Notes: generated by a model not told the origin, from the sequence alone. DNA of 16,611 nt from an uncultured Lachnospiraceae bacterium (GCA_905209865.1 CAJLUP010000031.1:1-16611), one strand, 5' to 3'; counted from the stretch's first letter, positions 6,164 to 15,027 are shown. A program made the numbers and translations.

Positions 6164-6292
6164 TTATTAATCTCATAACGGTTTTCTTATTTCTTTAGGA
6201 AAAAAATTTATATTTTTTGCATAGAAAAAAAGGAGGGATTTTCGGAAGCGGAGGAATGATATTTTTCACTTTATCTTTTGACAGGTTTCTTT

Positions 6293-6298
6293 TATAAT
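6293..6298 (+). promoter_or_regulatory. -10 element of the Crp/Fnr-type regulator gene
   Basis: A consensus TATAAT lies about 35 nt before the chosen start codon. No good -35 stands 16-18 bp upstream (TTTATC at 6270-6275 is weak). A TTGACA at 6278-6283 is only 9 bp away, too close to pair with it. The promoter may need an activator. Confidence 0.45.
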
Positions 6299-6332
6299 GG
6301 AAGATAGGAAAACGGAAGGTGAAAGAGTGAAA

Positions 6333-6989
6333 ATGAATGAAATTTTTGAACAGGCGTTTCCTTTTTGGGAAAGTCTGACAGAGAAGCAAAAAGAAGAGAT
6401 TCGAAACAGTACGGTGAAGACACAGTGTCCTAAGAAAACGCAGCTTCATTTTGGCGGCGGAGAATGTGCCGGAGTTCAGATTGTCAGAAAAGGAAGAGTG
6501 AGAGTGTTTATTACGTCGCCGGGAGGCGGAGATATCACGCTGTTCCGTCTGCTGGAGGGGGACGTCAGTATTTTGAGCGCGGCATGTATGCTGAACGGAA
6601 TGGATGTAGAGCTTGACATGGAGATGGAAACAGATTGCGAGCTTTATACGATTCCGAAATATGTATACCGCAGATTGTATGATGAAAGCGGGATCGTGAA
6701 AGACTATACGATGGAGATGATCTCGGAGAAGTTTTCAGATATTATGTGGCTGTTTAATCAGTTTGTGTTTTCGAATGTGGCGTCAAGAATTGCATCGGCG
6801 CTTTTGGATCATAAAGTAATGGAACAGTCGGAAAGTCTGGCGATTACGCATGAGGCACTGGCGCGGGATGCAGGAACTGCAAGAGAAGTTGTGACAAGAA
6901 TTCTGAAACAGTTTCAGGCGGACGGACTTGTGAAGCTGACGAGGGGAAATGTGGAAATTCTTGATGAAGCAGGTCTGAGGAAGATTTAA
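6333..6989 (+). CDS. Crp/Fnr-family transcriptional regulator
   Basis: The protein is 218 aa with the two-domain Crp/Fnr layout. A cyclic-nucleotide-binding-like beta barrel (about residues 10-120) with G-D-I-T-L-F-R-L-L-E-G-D joins through a long helix (about 122-160) to a winged helix-turn-helix at 172-200. In the recognition helix R184, E185 and R189 match the CRP residues that read GTGA half-sites. The sensory domain lacks the usual cAMP-contact residues, so cAMP is unlikely to be the signal. Cysteines at 32, 45, 85 and 102 are present; the one in S-A-A-C-M (85) lies where related Clostridia regulators also carry cysteine, as I recall. The ATG at 6333 was chosen because an earlier reading from 6297 would begin inside the -10 element; a GTG at 6327 is the alternative. 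It precedes trxA by 224 nt. Confidence 0.88.
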   Translation: MNEIFEQAFPFWESLTEKQKEEIRNSTVKTQCPKKTQLHFGGGECAGVQIVRKGRVRVFITSPGGGDITLFRLLEGDVSILSAACMLNGMDVELDMEMETDCELYTIPKYVYRRLYDESGIVKDYTMEMISEKFSDIMWLFNQFVFSNVASRIASALLDHKVMEQSESLAITHEALARDAGTAREVVTRILKQFQADGLVKLTRGNVEILDEAGLRKI

Positions 6990-7025
6990 GGAAGCTCTGA
7001 TCTCGAAAATGCACAGAGTGATTAT

Positions 7026-7071
7026 CTGTGATTTTGTCACGGAAAAGAAATTTCATCCGGTATAATATAAT
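7026..7071 (+). promoter_or_regulatory. trxA promoter region with CRP-like palindrome
   Basis: Tandem overlapping TATAAT elements (7061-7066 and 7066-7071) have no good -35 at normal spacing. Instead a near-perfect palindrome, CTGTGA-TTTTG-TCACGG (7026-7042), is centred near 7034, about 39-44 bp before the likely transcript start, where class II activators bind. The spacer between half-sites is 5, one less than in classical CRP sites. Confidence 0.5.
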
Positions 7072-7213
7072 GACATACTCAATGAAAGAAAACAAAAAAT
7101 AAAAACAAAATGAAAACCGATTGAAAGCATCGGAAAAACATTCAAAGAGAAATCTGGAAAAAGAAAATTCATTAAAAACAGACCGAATAAGGTCAGGAAA
7201 AGGAGAAATGAAA

Positions 7214-7522
7214 ATGGCAGTAGTAAAATTGACAGCAGCAAATTTTGATCAGGAAGTTCTTCAGGCAGATCGCCCGGTATTAGTAGATTTTTACGCAGAC
7301 TGGTGCGGACCGTGTAAGATGATGGGACCGGTAGTGGAAGAAGTTTCAGGAGAATTGGATAACGTAAAAGTGTGCAAGATCAACATTGACGAAGAGATGG
7401 ACGTGGCGCAGCGTTATGGAGTTATGAGTATTCCTACATTTATTGCATTTAAAAACGGAGAAATAGCAGGCAAACAAGTGGGAGCTGTTCCGAAGAGCGC
7501 GCTTGCAGATTTGGTAAAATAA
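7214..7522 (+). CDS. trxA: Thioredoxin
   Basis: This is a 102-aa cytoplasmic thioredoxin, near the usual 105-110. It has the W30-C31-G32-P33-C34 active site, the D25 buried acid in V-D-F-Y-A-D-W, and the cis-proline P74 in S-I-P-T-F. It reduces protein disulfides using electrons from thioredoxin reductase, which is not encoded in this window. An additional cysteine at position 54 lies outside the active site. The ATG at 7214 was chosen because GGAG lies 8 nt upstream; an ATG 6 nt earlier is too close to it. The leader of about 140 nt holds two small hairpins (CCGAT/ATCGG and GACC/GGTC). The stop is only 22 nt before addB with no terminator between, so co-transcription with addBA is likely. 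Confidence 0.96.
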   Translation: MAVVKLTAANFDQEVLQADRPVLVDFYADWCGPCKMMGPVVEEVSGELDNVKVCKINIDEEMDVAQRYGVMSIPTFIAFKNGEIAGKQVGAVPKSALADLVK

Positions 7523-7544
7523 AAGGAGAAAACAGAGGCAGTTT

Positions 7545-10500
7545 ATGTCATTACAATTTATTATGGGAAACTCCGGAAGCGGAAAATCTCATTATTTATA
7601 TGAAACGGTCGTTCAGGAGGCGGCCAAAAATCCAAACAAAAACTATCTTGTCATCGTTCCTGAACAGTTTACGATGCAGACACAAAAAGATCTCTGCCTC
7701 GCACATCCGCGAGGCGGGATCATGAATATTGATGTGTTGAGTTTCGGGCGCCTGGCACACCGCATTTTTGAAGAGGTGGGGCAGGATGCCCGTACTGTGC
7801 TTGATGACGAAGGAAAAAGTCTTATTCTGCGTAAGATCGCAGGGGCGTGTGAAAAAGACCTGAAGGTTTTCAGGGGGAACTTGAAAAAACAAGGGTATAT
7901 CAGTGAAGTGAAATCGGTAATTTCTGAATTTACGCAGTACGGAGTAGACTTTGATCTGCTGGATGACTTTATGGAAGAGATTCCGTTTGAAAGTTATCTG
8001 TATTATAAACTGGATGATATCCGAACAATCTATCAAAGCTTTGAAGAGTATTTGAGTGAAAAATATATTACAAAAGAAGAGATGCTTGATGTGCTCAGCG
8101 ATGTTGTCCCGCATTCTGATATTTTAAAAGGAAGTGTGGTGGCAATGGACGGCTTTACAGGTTTCACACCTGTGCAGAACCGTCTGATCGGTGAGCTTTT
8201 TTCCGTATGTGAAAAAGTGATGATCACGGTGGAAATGGACGGAAGGGAAGATCCTTATGTATATCGGGATCCGTATCAGCTTTTTGCTATTGGTAAACAG
8301 ATGGTTACATCACTTGTAAAGATTGCCAAAGAGAAAAAAACGGAAATAGACGATGCGGTATGTTTTTATGAAAGACCTGTGTATCGGTTTCGGAACAATC
8401 CGGAAATGGCGTTTTTGGAGTCGGAAATCTTTCGCTATTCAGGAGCGAAATATAAGCAAGACTGTGAGTTTATTTCCATGCATGAAGTTCGTTCCCCGGG
8501 AAAAGAGGCTGAATATGTAGCGGCGAATATTCGGCGTCTTGTGCGGACGAAAGGGTATCGGTATCGTGAGATTGCTGTAATTGCAGCAGATATGAACGTG
8601 TATGCAGACGTATTGGAAAAGGCGTGTGCATCTTTTGACATACCGGTTTTTATGGATCATAAAAAAAGCATCCTTTTGAATTCTTTTGTAGAGTATGTGC
8701 GGAGTCTTTTAGGGATGATACAGGAAAATTTTACTTATGAAAGTGTGTTTCGGTATTTAAGATCCGGGTATAGTGAATTTACAGAAGACGAGATTGACCG
8801 AATGGAAAACTACTGTCTTGCACTGGGAATAAAAGGATATAAGAAATGGCAGCAGGCGTGGGCGCGGAAGTCAAGGGAGGCAGACGAGCCGGAATTAGAG
8901 AAACTGAATCATCTGCGTGTAAAGTTTGTTGAAAAGATAGATCCGCTTGTCTTTGTTGCAAGGCAGAGAAAGAAAACAGTGTTTGACATTACGCTTGCGG
9001 TATATGAATTTATCGTCGGAGAACAGATACAGGAGAAACTGGAGCGACAGCAGCAATATTTTGCAGAACAAGGGGAACTTGCGCTGGCGAAAGAATATGA
9101 GCAGATCTACAGGATCGTGTTGGAACTGTTTGATAAATTCGCAGAGTTATTAGGAGAGGAACCGATTTCTCTGAAAGAATATTGTGAACTTCTTGACGCT
9201 GGATTCGAGGAGGCGAAGGTGGGGGTAATTCCGCCGGGCATCGATCAGGTTGTGATCGGCGATGTGGAACGTACAAGGATCAAAAATATACGCGCGCTCT
9301 TCTTTGTCGGTGCGAACGATGTGCTTTTGCCCGGAAATGCAGGAGCAGGAGGTCTCCTGTCTGAGAAAGACAGAGAGGAGTTTAGAAAGAAGCAGATCGC
9401 TTTGTCTCCGGGACCGAAGGAGAAGCTGTACATTCAAAAGTTCTATTTATATATGTCTCTGACAAAGCCGACAGAGTTTTTAAGTTTATCATGGTCGAAG
9501 GTATCGGGAGACGGGAAAATGATGCGTCCTTCATATTTGATACAGGAAGTTCGGCGGTTATTTCCGAAGCTTGCAGTGAAGGATGAGGAGAATACAGCGC
9601 TTCGCGAATGTGAGATTACCCGCAAGGGCGGCATAAAGAAAGTAGCGGAAGGAATTTGCTGCCGTCGTCTCGGTGTAGATGACCCGTGGAAAGAACTGTA
9701 TACATGGTTCATAAAGGATGGAAAAAATGAGAAGGAGATTTCCGGCATTTTAGACGCAGGTTTTCTGCGCAGAACCGATACCAGGCTGGCGTCGGAAATG
9801 GCAGAGAAACTTTATACTTCCCGAAATCGTGTCAGCGTGACAAGACTGGAGAAGTTTGCGTCTTGTGCGTATGCCCATTTTCTCAGTTATGGACTGCGGC
9901 TTTCTGATCGGGAAGAATATGGATTTGAGGCGCTTGATCTTGGAAATATTGCACATAAATCTTTGGAAGTGTTTTCTAAAAAGGCAGATGCACAGAAGCT
10001 GAGATGGGAGGAAATACCGGAATCTCTTCGTGATGAGATGATCGATGCAAGTGTGGAAGAAAGTATCATTGATTATGGCAATACCGTTCTTTTTAGTTCC
10101 GCGCGAAATGAATATATGATCACACGGATCAAACGGCTCATCCGAACATCGGTGTGGGCGCTGACGAAGCAGATAGAAAAGGGGGATTTTGTTCCGAGCG
10201 GATATGAGATGCAGTTTGGAAGCGGGAAGATCGACCGGATTGATATTTGTTTCGATGGCGATCATGTATATGTGAAAGTGACGGATTATAAAACAGGAAT
10301 GAAACGTTTTGATATTACGTCGCTCTATCACGGACTGCAGATGCAGCTTCCGGTTTATTTGAATGCGGCGCTGGAGGTGGAAAAGAGAAAATATCCTGAT
10401 AAAACGATCGTGCCGGCGGGGATCTTTTATTATCGTATTCAAGATCCGATCGTTTCAGAAGAAGAGACAGAAGAGGCGGTGGAGAAAAGCATTTTAAAGG

Positions 10501-10940
10501 AACTGAAGCAGGACGGTCTGATCAATGGGGAAGATGCGGTTCTGGCTCATTTGGAAAGAGATCTTTCAGGAAATTCAATTCTATTTCCAATAGGAAGAAA
10601 CAAGAATGGTTCGCTTAGTAAAAATTCCCGCGCTCTTTCTGAAGACATGTTTCAGACGGTCCTTTCTTTTGCGAAACAGAAGGAAGAATCGGTCAAAGAG
10701 CGAATGTATGCAGGGGAAGTATCTGTCTCTCCATATGAAATGGGAGATGCGACAGGATGTGATTATTGTCCGTATAAAGATATCTGCGGATTCGATCCGC
10801 GGCTGGAAGGATGCAGTTACCGCAGACTGAAACAATATTCTTCTGAAGAAGCCGTGAAAAAGATGAAGGAGACGCTGACGGAAAACGAGGAGAAGGATCA
10901 GGACGTATATCAGCGGGAAGAGAAAGGCGGAGAACAGTGA
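7545..10940 (+). CDS. addB: AddB subunit of the AddAB helicase-nuclease
   Basis: AddB pairs with AddA to unwind and resect double-strand DNA ends up to a Chi-type sequence before RecA loading. The protein is 1131 aa, close to the roughly 1160 of B. subtilis AddB. It begins with a Walker A motif (G8-N-S-G-S-G-K14-S), has a degenerate helicase core, and ends in a RecB-type nuclease domain with D914-Y-K916-T-G. Cysteines C774, C1072, C1075 and C1081 form the C...CxxCx5C arrangement that holds a 4Fe-4S cluster around the nuclease domain in this family. The start has GAGG 6 nt upstream. It is 22 nt after trxA and its stop overlaps the addA GTG (GTGA), so it is translationally coupled to addA. Confidence 0.97.
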   Translation: MSLQFIMGNSGSGKSHYLYETVVQEAAKNPNKNYLVIVPEQFTMQTQKDLCLAHPRGGIMNIDVLSFGRLAHRIFEEVGQDARTVLDDEGKSLILRKIAGACEKDLKVFRGNLKKQGYISEVKSVISEFTQYGVDFDLLDDFMEEIPFESYLYYKLDDIRTIYQSFEEYLSEKYITKEEMLDVLSDVVPHSDILKGSVVAMDGFTGFTPVQNRLIGELFSVCEKVMITVEMDGREDPYVYRDPYQLFAIGKQMVTSLVKIAKEKKTEIDDAVCFYERPVYRFRNNPEMAFLESEIFRYSGAKYKQDCEFISMHEVRSPGKEAEYVAANIRRLVRTKGYRYREIAVIAADMNVYADVLEKACASFDIPVFMDHKKSILLNSFVEYVRSLLGMIQENFTYESVFRYLRSGYSEFTEDEIDRMENYCLALGIKGYKKWQQAWARKSREADEPELEKLNHLRVKFVEKIDPLVFVARQRKKTVFDITLAVYEFIVGEQIQEKLERQQQYFAEQGELALAKEYEQIYRIVLELFDKFAELLGEEPISLKEYCELLDAGFEEAKVGVIPPGIDQVVIGDVERTRIKNIRALFFVGANDVLLPGNAGAGGLLSEKDREEFRKKQIALSPGPKEKLYIQKFYLYMSLTKPTEFLSLSWSKVSGDGKMMRPSYLIQEVRRLFPKLAVKDEENTALRECEITRKGGIKKVAEGICCRRLGVDDPWKELYTWFIKDGKNEKEISGILDAGFLRRTDTRLASEMAEKLYTSRNRVSVTRLEKFASCAYAHFLSYGLRLSDREEYGFEALDLGNIAHKSLEVFSKKADAQKLRWEEIPESLRDEMIDASVEESIIDYGNTVLFSSARNEYMITRIKRLIRTSVWALTKQIEKGDFVPSGYEMQFGSGKIDRIDICFDGDHVYVKVTDYKTGMKRFDITSLYHGLQMQLPVYLNAALEVEKRKYPDKTIVPAGIFYYRIQDPIVSEEETEEAVEKSILKELKQDGLINGEDAVLAHLERDLSGNSILFPIGRNKNGSLSKNSRALSEDMFQTVLSFAKQKEESVKERMYAGEVSVSPYEMGDATGCDYCPYKDICGFDPRLEGCSYRRLKQYSSEEAVKKMKETLTENEEKDQDVYQREEKGGEQ

Positions 10941-13900
10941 GTATGGGCGTGAAGTGGACAAAACAGCAGCAAAAAGTGATAGATCTTCGGAATCGGAATA
11001 TTCTTGTGTCTGCGGCGGCCGGATCTGGAAAGACAGCCGTTCTTGTAGAACGTATCATACAAAGGATTACAGACGAGCAGTGTCCGGTGGATGTAGACAA
11101 TCTTTTGATCGTAACGTTTACAGAGGCGGCTGCGGCGGAGATGAAAGACAGGATTAGGGCAGCCATTGAGAAAAGGCTGGAAGAAAATCCGGGAAACGAA
11201 CATTTGGAACAGCAGGCGACTTTAGTACATAGTGCGCCGATTACAACGATTCATAGTTTTTGTCTGTCTGTGATAAGGGAACATTTTCATGTGATCGATC
11301 TTGATCCGGGATTTCGGATCGGGGAAGAAGGGGAACTGAAGCTTCTGAAACAGGATGTTCTAGACGAATTACTGGAAGAGCGGTATGCAGAAGGAGATCA
11401 AGAATTTCTCTCTTTTACAGAGCGGTTTGGAACCGGGAAAAATGACCGGAAGATCGAAGGGATTATCTTAAAACTGTATGAATATTCCCGCAGTTATCCC
11501 CAGCCGGTGAAATGGCTGGATCAATGTGTGGAAATATACGGAAAAGACGAAGCGGAAGAAAAGCTGGTACAGCAGATGTTGAAGCATGTTTATCTTCGCG
11601 TGAATGAACCGGAGAAGCTGCTTCAAAGATGTCTGAAAATATGTGAAGAACCAGACGGTCCGTATATGTATGGAGATATGCTGGAGTCAGATCTGTTACA
11701 TGTAGAGAATATCAGGAGAAGCAGTGATTTTGCAAAAATGTATCGCGCAGTTACTCAGTTTGAATGGAAGACTCTCTCCAGAAAAAAGGATGACAGCGTA
11801 TCGCCTGAGAAGCGAGAACTTGTGAAGTCGCTGAGAGATCAGGCGAAAAAGGCGATAACAGGAATAAAGGAAATGTATTTTTACACATCGGAAAATACAT
11901 GGAAAGAAGATCTGCTTCAGGCAAGGGGATCAGTGGAAACGGCTGTGCTTTTGGTAAAGCAGTTTGCAGAGAAGTTTGCAGAGAAGAAGCGCAGCAGAAA
12001 TATGATAGATTTTAACGATATGGAACAGTTTGCCCTTGCTGTTTTGACAGAAGAAAAAGAGGGAGAACTTGTTCCTTCCGTTGTCGCTCGTGAGTATGCG
12101 AAGCAGTTTGAAGAGATCATGATCGATGAATATCAGGACAGCAATTTCGTTCAGGAAACGATTTTGACAAGTGTGTCAGGGCAGGCAGACGGGAGAAACA
12201 ATATTTTCATGGTAGGAGATGTAAAGCAGAGCATCTACAGTTTTCGTCTTTCAAGACCAGAACTGTTCATGGAAAAATATAATACATACAGCGTGGAAGA
12301 CAGTGAAAAGCAGCGGATCGATCTGCATAAGAATTTCAGGAGCAGGGAAGAAGTTTTAGACGGCGTTAATTATATTTTTCATCAAATCATGAAAAAAGAA
12401 ATGGGCGGGATAGAATATGACGATAACGCGGCTCTTTATGCCGGAGCGTCCTTCCCTGAAATCCGGGAGACAGACGAAAGAAATAAAAGGTCAGATACAT
12501 CAGAGCAGAACGATCTGTTTAAGACAGAGCTGCTGGTTTTGGCTGAGTGGAAAAAGGATACAGAAAATGTACGCCGGACGGAAGCGAGAATGATCGCGAA
12601 GAGAATCAGAAAGCTGATGCGGGAAGGAATCGTTTTTGATAAAGAGACAGAAACGTACCGCCCGGTGAAATACAAGGATATCGTGATTCTGACAAGAAGT
12701 GTGAAAGGATGGGCGGAAGATTTTTCGGCAGTTCTTGCAGAAGAAGGGATTCCCGCGTATTCTGTAAGCAGGGAAGGTTATTTTGCGGCGTATGAGGTAA
12801 GCGTGTTACTCGACTATCTGAAAATACTTGATAACGGACGTCAGGATCTTCCGCTTGCGGCGGCGCTGACTTCTCCGTTTGGACGCCTTCGAACAGAAGA
12901 GATGGCAAAGATCAGGATGGAATACCCGGATACGCCGTTTTATGAAAGCGCACGGCTGTATGCTTCGGCAGAAGCGAACGATCCGGTTTTGCAAAAGAAG
13001 CTGTCGGAATTCTTTGAACAGGTTGATAGGTTCAGAGGAAAGGTATCTTATACTCCGATTCATGAGCTGCTGGAAGAAATTATAGAGGAAACCGGATTCG
13101 GTATCTATATCGGAGCGATGGAAGGCGGCGCTCAGCGGACGGCAAATATCGAAATGCTCGTGGAGAAAGCCAAGGCGTTTGAAGGAACAAGTTATAAAGG
13201 ATTGTTTCATTTTGTGCGGTATATTGAACAACTGAAAAAATATGATGTAGATTACGGGGAAGCAGGAACGCTGGATGAGCAGGCGGATACAGTGCGGATC
13301 ATGAGTATTCATAAGAGTAAAGGATTGGAATTTCCGATCGTGTTTGCAGCAGGACTGGGAAAAAGTTTTAATACGCAGGACACAAAAAGCAGTATGCTCC
13401 TTCATCCAAAATGGGGAATCGGAGTGGATAAGATTAATCTGGAACGGCGGACAAAGGCTCCAACCTTTCTGAAAAAAGTGATTCGTGAGGAGTTAATGTA
13501 TGAAATGTGGTCGGAGGAAATGCGTATCTTGTATGTGGCGCTGACAAGAGCAAAGGATAAACTGATCATGACCGGAGTTCTGCCGCATCATTTTGTGATG
13601 CAGTCAGGGGAAAACGGAGTGATTACTACAGGGGCAAAATCTTATTTTGACTGGATCATGCCGGCGCTTTGGTCTGAAACGGCGGGAGGAGTAAGAAAGG
13701 ATGCTCCGGTTGATGTTTTTTATTATACGCAGGAAGATTTGAAACCGGATGTTTCAGAGGTGAAGGCAGAAGAGCTGGCGCTTGATGTGTTGAAACATTG
13801 GGATGCGGAAAAGGTTTATGATCTGAAATTCCGGGATCGGTTGGATGAGCAGATGAAGTATGTTTATCCGTATGATTTTGAAGGCAGTATGAAGTTGAAA

Positions 13901-14533
13901 TTTACGGTGTCAGAATTAAAGAAAAGAACGATTCTGCAGGAAGAATCCGGTGAAGAGATGTATAAAGAACCGGAAGTTGTCCCGCTTATTCCTCATTTTA
14001 TTAAGAAGGAAGACACGCTTTCCGGAGCTTCCAGAGGAAGCGCATATCACAAAATGCTTGAATTGCTTGATTTTGCAAAAGAGTATGATGAAAGCGGTCT
14101 GGAAGCTGAGTTGGAGAAGCTGACAGAAGCAGGACGTTTGTCAAAGGAAATGGCAGACTGCATCAGGATTGAAGATATGATGCATTTTCTTCAGACAAAG
14201 AGCGGAAGCCGTATGTCCCGGGCGGCAAGAAAAGAAATGCTTTATAAAGAGCAGCCGTTTGTGATCGGCGTGGACGCATCGGAGATCTATCCGGGAGATC
14301 AGTCTGGGGAAAAGATACTTGTACAAGGGATTATTGACGTATACTTTGAAGAAGAGGACGGACTTGTCGTGCTTGATTATAAGACAGATCAGGTGAAAAA
14401 CGGGAAAGAACTGGCAGAAAAATACCATGCGCAGTTGGAATATTATGCGCAGGCGCTCTCGCAGCTTACCGGAAAATGCGTGAAAGAGAAGATCATTTAT
14501 TCGTTTACTTTAAAAGAGGAGATCAATGTATGA
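10937..14533 (+). CDS. addA: AddA subunit: ATP-dependent helicase and nuclease
   Basis: AddA is the 3'-5' motor of AddAB, in the UvrD/RecB superfamily 1. The protein is 1198 aa (B. subtilis AddA about 1230). In order it shows a Q motif (W-T-K-Q-Q-Q-K-V-I, 7-15), Walker A (A-A-A-G-S-G-K-T, 26-33), motif Ia (T-F-T-E-A-A-A-A-E-M), Walker B (D397-E-Y-Q-D401), motif III (V-G-D-V-K-Q-S-I-Y-S-F-R), motif V (S-I-H-K-S-K-G-L-E-F-P) and motif VI (V867-A-L-T-R-A-K-D). The C-terminal RecB-type nuclease has D1147-Y-K-T-D-Q. Both activities therefore look intact. The GTG at 10937 overlaps the addB stop by 4 nt; an ATG at 10943 is an equally good start with GGAG 10 nt upstream. The stop overlaps the next gene. 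Confidence 0.97.
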   Translation: MSMGVKWTKQQQKVIDLRNRNILVSAAAGSGKTAVLVERIIQRITDEQCPVDVDNLLIVTFTEAAAAEMKDRIRAAIEKRLEENPGNEHLEQQATLVHSAPITTIHSFCLSVIREHFHVIDLDPGFRIGEEGELKLLKQDVLDELLEERYAEGDQEFLSFTERFGTGKNDRKIEGIILKLYEYSRSYPQPVKWLDQCVEIYGKDEAEEKLVQQMLKHVYLRVNEPEKLLQRCLKICEEPDGPYMYGDMLESDLLHVENIRRSSDFAKMYRAVTQFEWKTLSRKKDDSVSPEKRELVKSLRDQAKKAITGIKEMYFYTSENTWKEDLLQARGSVETAVLLVKQFAEKFAEKKRSRNMIDFNDMEQFALAVLTEEKEGELVPSVVAREYAKQFEEIMIDEYQDSNFVQETILTSVSGQADGRNNIFMVGDVKQSIYSFRLSRPELFMEKYNTYSVEDSEKQRIDLHKNFRSREEVLDGVNYIFHQIMKKEMGGIEYDDNAALYAGASFPEIRETDERNKRSDTSEQNDLFKTELLVLAEWKKDTENVRRTEARMIAKRIRKLMREGIVFDKETETYRPVKYKDIVILTRSVKGWAEDFSAVLAEEGIPAYSVSREGYFAAYEVSVLLDYLKILDNGRQDLPLAAALTSPFGRLRTEEMAKIRMEYPDTPFYESARLYASAEANDPVLQKKLSEFFEQVDRFRGKVSYTPIHELLEEIIEETGFGIYIGAMEGGAQRTANIEMLVEKAKAFEGTSYKGLFHFVRYIEQLKKYDVDYGEAGTLDEQADTVRIMSIHKSKGLEFPIVFAAGLGKSFNTQDTKSSMLLHPKWGIGVDKINLERRTKAPTFLKKVIREELMYEMWSEEMRILYVALTRAKDKLIMTGVLPHHFVMQSGENGVITTGAKSYFDWIMPALWSETAGGVRKDAPVDVFYYTQEDLKPDVSEVKAEELALDVLKHWDAEKVYDLKFRDRLDEQMKYVYPYDFEGSMKLKFTVSELKKRTILQEESGEEMYKEPEVVPLIPHFIKKEDTLSGASRGSAYHKMLELLDFAKEYDESGLEAELEKLTEAGRLSKEMADCIRIEDMMHFLQTKSGSRMSRAARKEMLYKEQPFVIGVDASEIYPGDQSGEKILVQGIIDVYFEEEDGLVVLDYKTDQVKNGKELAEKYHAQLEYYAQALSQLTGKCVKEKIIYSFTLKEEINV

Positions 14534-14796
14534 AAATTCTGATGTATTATCTGATCGCTGTAAATGCAGTCACATGGATGATGTACGGTTTAGATAAATG
14601 GAAGGCAAAAAGCGGAAAATGGAGAATATCGGAAAGGGCGCTTCTTCTTGCCGCTTTGGCAGGCGGTTCTGTCGGGGCGCTGGCAGGGATGATGATGTTT
14701 CGCCATAAAACAAAGAAGCCGAAATTTTTCATAAGCGTACCGGTGTTTTTTGTGATCCACTGTGTGATAGCAGGATATATTCTTTTGAATTATTAA
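14530..14796 (+). CDS. DUF1294 family small membrane protein
   Basis: The protein is 88 aa with three predicted membrane segments (about 2-19, 35-55, 65-86). It carries the DUF1294 signature: Y-G-L-D-K-W-K-A near residue 19, W-R-I-S-E-R-A-L-L near 30, G-G-S-V-G-A near 44, and F-R-H-K-T-K-K-P-K-F after the second segment. Its function is unknown; in other bacteria the domain occurs alone or fused to a cold-shock domain. Its ATG overlaps the addA TGA (ATGA) and GAGGAG lies 8 nt upstream, so it is co-translated as the last gene of the trxA-addB-addA operon. A terminator follows 44 nt later. The link to DNA repair is positional only. Confidence 0.9.
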   Translation: MKILMYYLIAVNAVTWMMYGLDKWKAKSGKWRISERALLLAALAGGSVGALAGMMMFRHKTKKPKFFISVPVFFVIHCVIAGYILLNY

Positions 14797-14840
14797 CGAA
14801 AGAATTAAAAGCCGGAACAAAATGGGATTGTTTAAGAATG

Positions 14841-14889
14841 AAAACCGTATTGGAAAAGTCTATGATATTTCTGATACGGTTTTATTTTG
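14841..14889 (+). terminator. Terminator of the trxA-addBA operon
   Basis: AAAACCGTAT (14841-14850) pairs perfectly with ATACGGTTTT (14874-14883) over a 23-nt loop. The T-rich tail continues to about 14888. The large loop makes it moderate rather than strong. Confidence 0.65.
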
Positions 14890-14902
14890 GAAAGAGTTTT
14901 GT

Positions 14903-14933
14903 TTGACAAATGATATTATATAAAATATAATAT
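14903..14933 (+). promoter_or_regulatory. Perfect consensus padR promoter with overlapping dyad
   Basis: TTGACA (14903-14908) and TATAAT (14926-14931) are exactly 17 bp apart, a full sigma-A consensus. A perfect inverted repeat, ATATTATA-N5-TATAATAT (14913-14920 and 14926-14933), fills the spacer and the -10. A repressor bound there would block polymerase, so autoregulation by the PadR protein is likely. The leader is about 90 nt. Confidence 0.8.
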
Positions 14934-15027
14934 TACTTGAATAATATATTTGATTTTACAATGAAAAATCCGGCAGGGGATCGGAGCGTTTTTTTGTTTT
15001 TGGAAAATGGAAATCGAGGAGGAACGC

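Noticed and set aside
6256..6297. A 13-codon ORF (M-I-F-F-T-L-S-F-D-R-F-L-L) after AAGGAGGG and GGAGGA, a possible leader peptide.
   Set aside because: GGAGG is only about 2 nt from this ATG, and the ORF ends inside the -10 element of the regulator gene, so it lies upstream of the likely transcript start. The purine-rich motifs are probably coincidental.
7011..7034. Hairpin CACAG/CTGTG followed by ATTTTG as a terminator of the Crp/Fnr-type gene.
   Set aside because: The stem is only 5 bp with a 9-nt loop, and the T run is broken. It overlaps the GTGA/TCAC palindrome, which explains the symmetry better.
14969..14995. TCCG/CGGA hairpin followed by seven T in the padR leader, a possible attenuator.
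   Set aside because: The stem is only 4 bp, too weak to call without support.
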